DNA of 32,352 nucleotides from Azoarcus sp. (GTDB taxonomy: Bacteria; Pseudomonadota; Gammaproteobacteria; Burkholderiales; Rhodocyclaceae): positions 1 to 32,352 of the forward strand of contig JAISSY010000182.1 of NCBI GenBank assembly GCA_031272995.1, written 5' to 3'. A program made the translations under genes and the position numbers. Numbering within the stretch: the first letter of the stretch is position 1; each line of letters begins with the position of its first letter. This document shows, one piece after another, positions 17,781 through 25,321 of this stretch. The notes under the pieces are model-generated. The model saw only the letters and a list, made by a program, of their open reading frames with translations. It was not told the origin of the DNA and did not search any database.

Positions 17781-18147
17781 TTATCAATCCCTCTTTGCGA
17801 AGTTGTTCCAAATGTTCGTCATACAGTCTGTCCGCAATGGGCACGTAGGTTTTGTACCAGCGATCGTCACCGGTTTTGTCTCCGCCAATGAGCAAAATCG
17901 CGGAACGACGAGGATCGAATGCGTACAGCGTCCGATAAGGCCGCCCGGAGAACTGTGTCCGCAACTCGCGCATGTGCGAATGCTTCGATCCTTTTATCCC
18001 GCTGCTATCAGGGAAGCCCAAATTCGGCCCAAGCGCCATCAACAGTTCGACCGATCCCTCAATGGCCGTTTGTTCGCTCAACGTCAGGCTTTCCCACCAA
18101 GCCTCGAACTCGTCCGTGTACTCAACGTCCCAAGTCATCTCAAGCAT
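17773..18147 (-). CDS. HigB/RelE-type toxin (phage Gp49-like family)
   Basis: WDVEYTDEFEAWWESLTLSEQTAIEGSVELLMALGPNLGFPDSSGIKGSKHSHMRELRTQFSGRPYRTLYAFDPRRSAILLIGGDKTGDDRWYKTYVPIADRLYDEHL; overlaps antitoxin by 8 nt. Start uncertain (18171, 18147 or 18138). Confidence 0.88.
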   Translation of the reverse strand: MLEMTWDVEYTDEFEAWWESLTLSEQTAIEGSVELLMALGPNLGFPDSSGIKGSKHSHMRELRTQFSGRPYRTLYAFDPRRSAILLIGGDKTGDDRWYKTYVPIADRLYDEHLEQLRKEGLING

Positions 18148-18269
18148 AGCCTCCCAAAAACATTCCGTCAAAGGAATAAACGAATCGGAGCGCGATAATG
18201 CGCCATCAAGACGTAATCATATATTCATTTAAGTTTTTGCATATATTTTTATGATGTTTGTAAACATGA

Positions 18270-18395
18270 CTCATTATGCGAACACATTTCAAACCACCCC
18301 CAACCGTTACCTATTTCCTTGCCCGTGACTTAGTACGCGCCTAGTCTCATTTCATATTCAGGCACTTCAGGCGTGCCGATATGCGCTCCCCTACG
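18270..18395 (+). repeat. Upstream element copy A (paired with copy B at about 19760-19870)
   Basis: CGTTACCTATTTCCTTG-N20-TAGTCTCATTTCATATTCAGGCACTTCAGGCGTGCCGATATGCGCTCCC, aligning with copy B at identical internal spacing. Confidence 0.75.
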
Positions 18396-18451
18396 TTTTG
18401 CGGCTCGACTACGGTCGCGCCGCCTGATTCCGTTCGACCGCCGGAGAAATC

Positions 18452-19759
18452 ATGGAGATGGCAAGCACCACCCCCTGGCGCAAACAGCCCTACCTCGACG
18501 TTTATCGCAACCACCATGGATTGGTTTCCCACAAGTGGACGCAATTCCCGTTCATCTACGACCTCATCCTGCAAGCGCGGATCGAGGCCGGACGACCGCT
18601 GACGCTGCTGGAAATCGGGGTGCAGAACGGCGGGTCGCTGGAGATATGGAAAAAATATCTGCCGCCGGGGTCGGAAATCCACGGCATGGACATCAACCTC
18701 GCCTGCCTGACGCTGAAGTTCAGCGACGGCATCCAATTTCATCTCGGCAGCGCCACCGACCTCGAATTCGTCAATGCCATCTTCCGCGACACCCGTTTCG
18801 ACGTCGTCCTCGACGACGGCTCCCACATGCAGGGAGACATCGTCTCCACGTTTCTCAATCTGTTCAAAAAGCTCAAACCCGGCGGGGTCTATATCGTCGA
18901 GGATTTGCAGACTTCCTATTGGCTCGAATACGGAGGCGCTCTGGGCAGACACGACAGCGCCATCGAATTCTTCAAACGCATGGTCGACGGCATCAACGGC
19001 GATTATTCGACGGGACAGGCTCCCAAAGCCGGAACGGACGCCATTCCGTTTCTGTCCCTGTATCGCGAGGAAGTCGCCAGCATCGCCTTCTACGACTCCG
19101 TTTGCGCCATAACCCGCTATCACGCGCCCAAGCGCGAGCGATTCGCCATGGTGGCGGCGGGAGAAAACGCCAACGTCGCCAGCTTGCCGCCGGAGCAAAC
19201 GGTCGAGAACCGCGCGCCGCAACTTGCCGTCGCGCAGGCGGTTTTCACCGGCGAGGACGCGCCGTCCGACCCGGTGAGCGAATTCGAAAGGCTGCTCGGT
19301 CGGGGCATCGAGGCGGTGCATCGCGATTGCCTCGAACAAGCGGCGGCGATTTTTTCCGAGTTGCTCTACCGCTACCCGCAAGACCCGCTCCCTCCGGCTT
19401 GGATGGCCATCGTCTGCGCCGGTTTCGGACTCGCCGACGGCGCGCAGGATTTCATCTCCCAAGCCCAGACGCTGGCGCCGGAACGCGCCGACCTGAAAGC
19501 GGCGCTGGGCGAGACGTTCCTGAAAGCGGGCAACCCCGAACTCGGCGCGCAATATCTGCGCGACGCGCTGGCAAACCAACCCGACCTTTGGGCCGCTTAC
19601 CCGGCGTTGGCGCAAAGCCTGTTCGAAACCGGCAACGACGACGAGGCTATCGCCGTCCTCGAAAGCGCCGTCGCGGCAATCCCGCCCGCACAGGCTGCCA
19701 TCCGCCAGACTCTCGTCGAAATGCTGCCGGGAAACGGCGAAATCGAGTCGCCGCAGTGA
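18452..19759 (+). CDS. Class I SAM methyltransferase fused to C-terminal TPR module
   Basis: TLLEIGVQNGGSLEIWKKYLPPGSEIHGMDINLACL...FDVVLDDGSHMQGDIVSTFLNLFKKLKPGGVYIVEDLQTSYW; C-terminus PQDPLPPAWMAIVCAGFGLADGAQDFISQAQTLAPERADLKAALGETFLKAGNPELGAQYL. Confidence 0.85.
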   Translation: MEMASTTPWRKQPYLDVYRNHHGLVSHKWTQFPFIYDLILQARIEAGRPLTLLEIGVQNGGSLEIWKKYLPPGSEIHGMDINLACLTLKFSDGIQFHLGSATDLEFVNAIFRDTRFDVVLDDGSHMQGDIVSTFLNLFKKLKPGGVYIVEDLQTSYWLEYGGALGRHDSAIEFFKRMVDGINGDYSTGQAPKAGTDAIPFLSLYREEVASIAFYDSVCAITRYHAPKRERFAMVAAGENANVASLPPEQTVENRAPQLAVAQAVFTGEDAPSDPVSEFERLLGRGIEAVHRDCLEQAAAIFSELLYRYPQDPLPPAWMAIVCAGFGLADGAQDFISQAQTLAPERADLKAALGETFLKAGNPELGAQYLRDALANQPDLWAAYPALAQSLFETGNDDEAIAVLESAVAAIPPAQAAIRQTLVEMLPGNGEIESPQ

Positions 19760-19870
19760 TGGCGAACACATAGCAAAACGTTATCTAGTTCCTTGTACCC
19801 GTTTTTTGCAAGGCATAGTCTCGTTTCATATTCCGGCACTTCAGGCGCGCCGAAATGCTCTCACCACGCA
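19760..19870 (+). repeat. Upstream element copy B
   Basis: CGTTATCTAGTTCCTTG-N20-TAGTCTCGTTTCATATTCCGGCACTTCAGGCGCGCCGAAATGCTCTCAC, ending at the ATG of the aminotransferase gene. Confidence 0.75.
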
Positions 19871-20994
19871 AAAATATCTACGTCACTCGGCCGTTGTTGC
19901 CGCCGCTGGAGGAATTCGTCCCCTATCTGGAGGAGATATGGGCGAGCCGCTGGCTGACCAACGGCGGACGCTTCCATGAGGCGTTGGAACAGGAACTGGC
20001 GCGCTACCTCGGTGTCGAGCACCTGAGCCTGTTCGCTAACGGCACGCTGGCGTTGATTACCGCCTTACAGGCGCTGCGCATTTCGGGCGAGGTCATCACC
20101 ACGCCCTATTCCTTCGTCGCCACCTCGCATTCGCTGCTGTGGAACGGCTTGAAGCCCGTATTCGTCGACATCGACCCCGACACACGCAACCTCGACCCGG
20201 CGCGCATCGAGGAAGCCATCACCCCCGCCACCAGCGCCATTCTGCCCGTGCATTGCTACGGCATTCCCTGCGACACCGAAAGCATCGGCCGCATCGCCGA
20301 CAGCTACGGCCTGAAAGTGATCTACGACGCCGCGCACGCTTTCGGCGTCCAGCGAGACGGCAAAAGCATTCTGGCGAACGGCGACCTCACCATCCTCAGT
20401 TTCCACGCCACCAAGGTCTACAACACCTTCGAAGGCGGCGCCATCGTCTGCCCTGACGCCAAGCTCAAACGCCGCATCGACTTCCTGAAAAACTTCGGCT
20501 TCGCCGACGAAACCACCGTGGTCGCCCCCGGCATCAACGGCAAGATGAACGAGTTCGCCGCCTCGCTTGGCTTGCTGCAACTCAAGCACATCGACGCGGC
20601 GCTCGCGGCGCGCAAGGCGATTTTCGCCCGCTACATGGAACACCTGAAGGACGTGCCGACGCTGGAAACGCTGCGCGTCCCGCATGGCGTGAAGTGGAAT
20701 CACGCCTACTGCCCAATCTTCGTCAGACCCGACCATCCCCTCAGCCGCGACGAACTCGACGAGCGCCTCAAGGCGGAAGGCATTTACGCGCGCAAGTATT
20801 TTTATCCGCTGATTTCCGAATTTCCGATGTATCGCGGCCTGCACTCGGCACGACCGCGAAACTTGCGCGTCGCGCACGACATCGCCGCGCGCGTGTTGTG
20901 CCTGCCGATCTATCCGGGGCTGCGCCTCGACACGGTCGACCGCATTTGCCGGGTGCTCGCGCAATCGGCCGTTTGCATGGAGGGGGCGGCATGA
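19855..20994 (+). CDS. DegT/DnrJ/EryC1/StrS-family nucleotide-sugar aminotransferase
   Basis: VTRPLLPPLEEFVPYLEEIWASRWLTNGGRFHEALEQELARYLGVEHLSLFANGTLALITALQAL...VIYDAAHAFGV...LSFHATKVYNTFEGGAIV (PLP lysine). Confidence 0.93.
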   Translation: MLSPRKNIYVTRPLLPPLEEFVPYLEEIWASRWLTNGGRFHEALEQELARYLGVEHLSLFANGTLALITALQALRISGEVITTPYSFVATSHSLLWNGLKPVFVDIDPDTRNLDPARIEEAITPATSAILPVHCYGIPCDTESIGRIADSYGLKVIYDAAHAFGVQRDGKSILANGDLTILSFHATKVYNTFEGGAIVCPDAKLKRRIDFLKNFGFADETTVVAPGINGKMNEFAASLGLLQLKHIDAALAARKAIFARYMEHLKDVPTLETLRVPHGVKWNHAYCPIFVRPDHPLSRDELDERLKAEGIYARKYFYPLISEFPMYRGLHSARPRNLRVAHDIAARVLCLPIYPGLRLDTVDRICRVLAQSAVCMEGAA

Positions 20995-22082
20995 CTCACG
21001 ACGACTGCGCGGCGGACGGCACCGCCGTACTCGTTTTCCCGGCGGGAATGCCCAAAGCGCTGGCGTATCTTGCCCGGGCGCGGGAAGAAGGACGCCGCGT
21101 GATTGGCTCGTCGTCGCTAGGTTACGACCCCGCCCGCGCCAACTATCCGGAGTGGGTTTCCCTGCCATACGTCACCGCGCCCGATTTTGTCGATGAAATG
21201 AGCCGCGCCATCGACGAACTCAAAATCGACACGGTTTTCACCCCCAATCCGGTGGTGTGGAACTATCTCAACCGCTGGCTCAGGGAAGCCTTTGCGCAGG
21301 TTGATTTGGAACCGGCGACCCCACCGGTCGAAAACGATGCCGCGCCCTACCGCCGGGCGAAGGATTTTGCCGCGTCGCTCTGCGCCGACCCGTTGCCCGT
21401 CGCGGCGCGCTCTTTGCCCATAAGCATGGTCTCCGCGCTGGAAATCGCCGCCCTCTTTCATCATTCCGAGAACATCCCCGGCTCTTGCGACCATCAGAAG
21501 ATACGAGCGCTGTGCGAAATTTTCCGTTACGCGCCGGAAGGCGACATGGTGGAAATCGGCTGCCTGTTCGGCAAATCCGCCTTCGTGTTGTCGCGGCTAG
21601 CCGGTTTATACGCAAGAGGCGCGTTGTTGTGCGTCGATCCGTGGTCGTCGGAATTCCTGCCGCAAAAAACCGAATGGGTCGACAGCACGTCGAGCCAGCG
21701 CGACTTCGAGGAAGTGCTGACGGCGTTCCAAATCAACCTGCTGCCCTATGCGCAGGGCACGGTCAATTATCTCCGCCTCCCCTCGCTGGAAGCGGCACAG
21801 GTTTACCGGCGCGGCACGGTCGTGGAAACGGCGGAATTCGGTGAAACGCGCTATTCGGGGCACATCGCCGTGCTGCACATCGACGGAAATCACGAGTACG
21901 AAAACGTTCGCAACGACATGGCCGCATGGGCGGAACTCGTCCAACCGGGCGGCTGGATAGTGGTCGACGACTACAAATGGCCTTACGGCGACGGCCCGCG
22001 CCGCGCCGCCGACGAATTTCTCCAGCGCCGCCAATGCCAATGCGCGTTTTTCACCGGCGGAGCGTTGTTCATCCAGACATGA
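20991..22082 (+). CDS. Bidomain protein: N-terminal pre-ATP-grasp-like region plus class I SAM methyltransferase
   Basis: N-term AVLVFPAGMPKALAYLARAREEGRRVIGSSSLGYDPARANYPEWVSLPYV; C-term GDMVEIGCLFGKSAFVLSRLAGLYARGALLCVDPWSS...IAVLHIDGNHEYENVRNDMAAWAELVQPGGWIVVDDYKWPYG. ATG at 20991, ATGA overlap with upstream gene. Confidence 0.75.
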   Translation: MTHDDCAADGTAVLVFPAGMPKALAYLARAREEGRRVIGSSSLGYDPARANYPEWVSLPYVTAPDFVDEMSRAIDELKIDTVFTPNPVVWNYLNRWLREAFAQVDLEPATPPVENDAAPYRRAKDFAASLCADPLPVAARSLPISMVSALEIAALFHHSENIPGSCDHQKIRALCEIFRYAPEGDMVEIGCLFGKSAFVLSRLAGLYARGALLCVDPWSSEFLPQKTEWVDSTSSQRDFEEVLTAFQINLLPYAQGTVNYLRLPSLEAAQVYRRGTVVETAEFGETRYSGHIAVLHIDGNHEYENVRNDMAAWAELVQPGGWIVVDDYKWPYGDGPRRAADEFLQRRQCQCAFFTGGALFIQT

Positions 22083-22867
22083 AATCGAACGCCATGAAAC
22101 TCGAGTTCATGCACCCGCGTTCGACGAGGTTGGCAGTGATGCAGCCCTACCCTTTTCCGTACATCGGCTATTTCGAGCTGATGGCGCGGGTGGATCGCTG
22201 GGTGGCGCTCGACATCGTGCAGTACACGAAACTGAGTTGGATGAATCGCAACCGCATCCAACATCCCGAACACGGCTGGCATTACTTCACCTTGCCGGTG
22301 AAGAAGGCGCCTCACACGACGCCTGTCAATGAAATCCGGCTGGCCGACCTCGAAGCGTCGAAACACAAACTGCTGGCGCAATTACAGCACTATCGCAGGC
22401 ACGCGCCACATTACGGGCAAGTCGTGGATCTGGTGCGTGACGCGTTCTCCCGCGTCGACTCGGATCGCCTCGTCGATTTCAACCTCGCCAGCCTGCGCGC
22501 GAGCGCCGAAAGGTTGGACATCGCGACCGCGCTGGAGCCTTGTTCGCGTCTCGGACTCGACCTCGGCGGCATCGAACATGCCGGCCAATGGTCGTTGCGA
22601 ATCGCGCAACAGCTTGGCGTCGACAGCTATCTGAACCTTCCCGGCGGCCGCGGGATATTCAGGCCGGAGGAATGGAAAGCGGCGGGCGTCGAACTGGCTT
22701 TCACCGAAATGAACGACCTCGTTTACGACTGCGCCCCTTACGTTTTCGAGCCGAACCTTTCCATTCTCGACGTGCTGATGTGGAACGACGCCGACGATAT
22801 TCGGGACTGGTTGCGAAAACGATCCGGGGACGACGACCACATCCACGTCGGTGAAAAGGTCGCCTGA
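22079..22867 (+). CDS. WbqC-family protein
   Basis: RLAVMQPYPFPYIGYFELMARVDRWVALDIVQYTKLSWMNRNRIQ...WHYFTLPVKK...INEIRLAD-type motif; ATGA overlap with upstream gene. Confidence 0.92.
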   Translation: MKSNAMKLEFMHPRSTRLAVMQPYPFPYIGYFELMARVDRWVALDIVQYTKLSWMNRNRIQHPEHGWHYFTLPVKKAPHTTPVNEIRLADLEASKHKLLAQLQHYRRHAPHYGQVVDLVRDAFSRVDSDRLVDFNLASLRASAERLDIATALEPCSRLGLDLGGIEHAGQWSLRIAQQLGVDSYLNLPGGRGIFRPEEWKAAGVELAFTEMNDLVYDCAPYVFEPNLSILDVLMWNDADDIRDWLRKRSGDDDHIHVGEKVA

Positions 22868-22869
22868 CG

Positions 22870-23871
22870 ATGTCCGCCCCGCTCCCCGCCATCGGCGGCT
22901 ATTTCGAGTTGGAGCTTGCGCGCGGTGAAAGCGAATTTCATCGCCGCGCCCGGCGCTATCAGTCGGCGCGCGCCGCCTTGCTGGCCTTGTTGCGTGCCGG
23001 TCGTCCCGCCGCGCTCTGGCTGCCGTGGTACATCTGCGATTGCATGTTGGAACCGCCGGCCATGGCGAATATCCCGGTTCGGCGTTACGCGCTGGACGAG
23101 TCATTGCGCGTCGTGGACGCGCAACCGGACGCCGACGACTGGCTGCTGTACGTCAATTACTTCGGCATTTGCGGGCGCAACGTCGCGGAAACCCTGCGAC
23201 GATTCGACCCCGCACGAGTCATCGTCGACAACTGTCAGGCGTTCTTCGACGCCCCCGCGAACTGCCTCGCGACGCTTTATTCCCCGCGCAAATTCCTCGG
23301 CGTGCCCGACGGCGGGTATCTGTATTCCCGGCTGGAGGCGCCCGAACCGGACGAGACGGACGACGGTTCGTTCGCCCGCTGCGCGCACCTGCTGAAACGC
23401 CTTGGCGGAAATCCCGAAGCGGGTTACGCGGATTTCGTCGCGGCGGACGCCAGCCTCGCCGGTCAGGAACCCAAACGCATGTCGCGGCTGACGCAAACCC
23501 TGTTGAGTCGTCTTCCCTATTCCGACATACAAGCCCGCCGCACCGCGAACTTCGCATGGCTGCACGAACGGCTGTCCGAAGACAACGACTTTCCGCTCGA
23601 CCCGCAAGGCGATGAAGCGCCGTTGTGCTACCCCTATCGTTCCCGTGACGCCTGCGCGCCGGAAACACTGCACGCCCGACGCATTTACGTCCCGCGCTAC
23701 TGGCAGAGCGTTGCGGAATCGAAAAACGTCCCGGCTTTCGAGTCCGCATTGGCGCACGACACGCTCTTTTTGCCTTGCGACCAACGCATGACGACCGCGC
23801 AGCTTGAAAGGCTGCTGGATGTTCTTCTGGCACGGACAGGGCGCATGAACGCCCTGCGCTGCATGGCCTGA
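22870..23871 (+). CDS. Divergent DegT-fold PLP-dependent aminotransferase-like protein
   Basis: ALWLPWYICDCMLEP...VIVDNCQAFFDAP...ATLYSPRKFLGVPDGGYLY: fold-type I landmarks (Asp and candidate PLP Lys) in a shortened DegT-like context. Confidence 0.65.
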   Translation: MSAPLPAIGGYFELELARGESEFHRRARRYQSARAALLALLRAGRPAALWLPWYICDCMLEPPAMANIPVRRYALDESLRVVDAQPDADDWLLYVNYFGICGRNVAETLRRFDPARVIVDNCQAFFDAPANCLATLYSPRKFLGVPDGGYLYSRLEAPEPDETDDGSFARCAHLLKRLGGNPEAGYADFVAADASLAGQEPKRMSRLTQTLLSRLPYSDIQARRTANFAWLHERLSEDNDFPLDPQGDEAPLCYPYRSRDACAPETLHARRIYVPRYWQSVAESKNVPAFESALAHDTLFLPCDQRMTTAQLERLLDVLLARTGRMNALRCMA

Positions 23872-23890
23872 GCGTAAAGGGGAAACGGCC

Positions 23891-24697
23891 ATGGAAAAAA
23901 TTGCGATTTTCGGCGTCCCGCGTTCCGGCACCTCATGGTTGAGCGCCATCTTCAACAGCCACCCCGACGTGGCGATGCGCTTTCAGCCCCTGTTTTCCTA
24001 CGAGCACAAAGGTCGGCTCGACGAACGCTCGACCGGCGCGGAGATTGATGAATTCTTCGCCGAAATTCTCGCTTCCCGCGACGAGTTCGCGCTGATGCAC
24101 GCGCCCTACCACAAGAACTATCCGCGCTTCGCCAAATCCGCATCACCTTCCCATATCGCCTTCAAGGAAACCCGTTATCTCAACATCGTCGCCAACATGC
24201 TGGCACAGAACCCGGGGGTGAAAGTCGTTGGCATCGTCCGCAATCCTCTGGCGACGCTCGCTTCATGGATACAACTGCCGAAGGAATTCGACCCGGTCTG
24301 GAATCTGGCGGACGAATGGCGCGCCGCGCCGGGCAAGAATCAAAACCGCCCGGAGGAGTTCTTCGGCTTCGACAAATGGAAGCGAAGCGCGCTGGATTTT
24401 CTCGACTTCGCTGCGCGCTATCCGCAGCAATTCAAATGGGTGAGCTACAAACGACTCCATGACGATCCGATGGGAGCCGCCACCGAACTGCTGGAGTTCT
24501 GCGGACTGAAAACGCATCCGCAAGTCGTCGAATTCATCGCTCAAAGCGGCGTCAAACATGACGGCGACGACCCTTATTCCGTTTATCGCGCCAAAGCGGA
24601 CGACACGCGCTGGCGCGAGATTCTGCCCGGCTTCGTCGTCGACGAAGTGCGCCGCGAACTGGCGGCTTCCCCCTTGGAAGATTTGCTTTCGGAGTGA
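23891..24697 (+). CDS. PAPS-dependent sulfotransferase family protein
   Basis: EKIAIFGVPRSGTSWLSAIFNSHPDVAMRFQPLFSY (5'-PSB loop); VVGIVRNPLATLASWIQ (3'-PB-like); WVSYKRLHDDPMGAATELLEFCGL. Confidence 0.88.
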   Translation: MEKIAIFGVPRSGTSWLSAIFNSHPDVAMRFQPLFSYEHKGRLDERSTGAEIDEFFAEILASRDEFALMHAPYHKNYPRFAKSASPSHIAFKETRYLNIVANMLAQNPGVKVVGIVRNPLATLASWIQLPKEFDPVWNLADEWRAAPGKNQNRPEEFFGFDKWKRSALDFLDFAARYPQQFKWVSYKRLHDDPMGAATELLEFCGLKTHPQVVEFIAQSGVKHDGDDPYSVYRAKADDTRWREILPGFVVDEVRRELAASPLEDLLSE

Positions 24698-24700
24698 ACC

Positions 24701-25309
24701 ATGAACCTGCATACGCAAAATTTCAGCGTCACCCGCGCCGCCCGCGAGGAACTCAACGGCCACAAAGGCATGGTGGTGTGGTTCACCGGGCTGTCCGGCG
24801 CCGGCAAGAGCACGCTGGCGAACGCGCTCGAAAAACGCCTGCACGCGCACGGCAGGCACACTTACCTGCTCGACGGCGACAACGTGCGTCAGGGGTTGAA
24901 CAGCGATCTGGATTTCTCCGTCGCCGGGCGCGCCGAGAACATTCGCCGCGTCGGCGAAGTGGCGGCGTTGATGGCCGACGCCGGGCTGATCGTCATCACC
25001 GCCTTCATTTCGCCGTTCCGCCGCGAGCGCGAAATAGCGCGCCAACGCGTCGGCGACACGCGTTTCTACGAAGTTTTCGTCGACGCGCCGCTCACCGTTT
25101 GCGAGGCGCGCGACCCCAAGGGGCTGTACCGCAAAGCGCGCGCCGGCATCCTGACCGACATGACCGGCATTCAAAGCCCGTATGAAAGGCCGCGCCATCC
25201 CGATCTGACCCTCGAAACCGCGCTGCTTTCGGTATCGGAATCGGTAAGCGAACTGCTCGCCGGCATCGAAGTCGCCGGGTGTCTGGAAATGCCCGAATAC
25301 GCCCTTTGA
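24701..25309 (+). CDS. cysC: Adenylyl-sulfate (APS) kinase
   Basis: [91 protein letters not shown]...[28 protein letters not shown]. Confidence 0.96.
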   Translation: MNLHTQNFSVTRAAREELNGHKGMVVWFTGLSGAGKSTLANALEKRLHAHGRHTYLLDGDNVRQGLNSDLDFSVAGRAENIRRVGEVAALMADAGLIVITAFISPFRREREIARQRVGDTRFYEVFVDAPLTVCEARDPKGLYRKARAGILTDMTGIQSPYERPRHPDLTLETALLSVSESVSELLAGIEVAGCLEMPEYAL

Positions 25310-25321
25310 GCGAGAGCCGAC

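Noticed and set aside
18361-18390. Sigma-54 or sigma-28 promoter in the repeated element (GGCACTTCAGGCGTGCCGATAT)
   Set aside because: GG-to-GC spacing does not fit the 12-nt sigma-54 rule, and although GCCGATAT resembles a sigma-28 -10, no TAAA is present 15 nt upstream.
18347-19771. 474-aa minus-strand ORF opposite the methyltransferase-TPR gene
   Set aside because: Antisense shadow; the plus-strand product has SAM-binding and TPR motifs.
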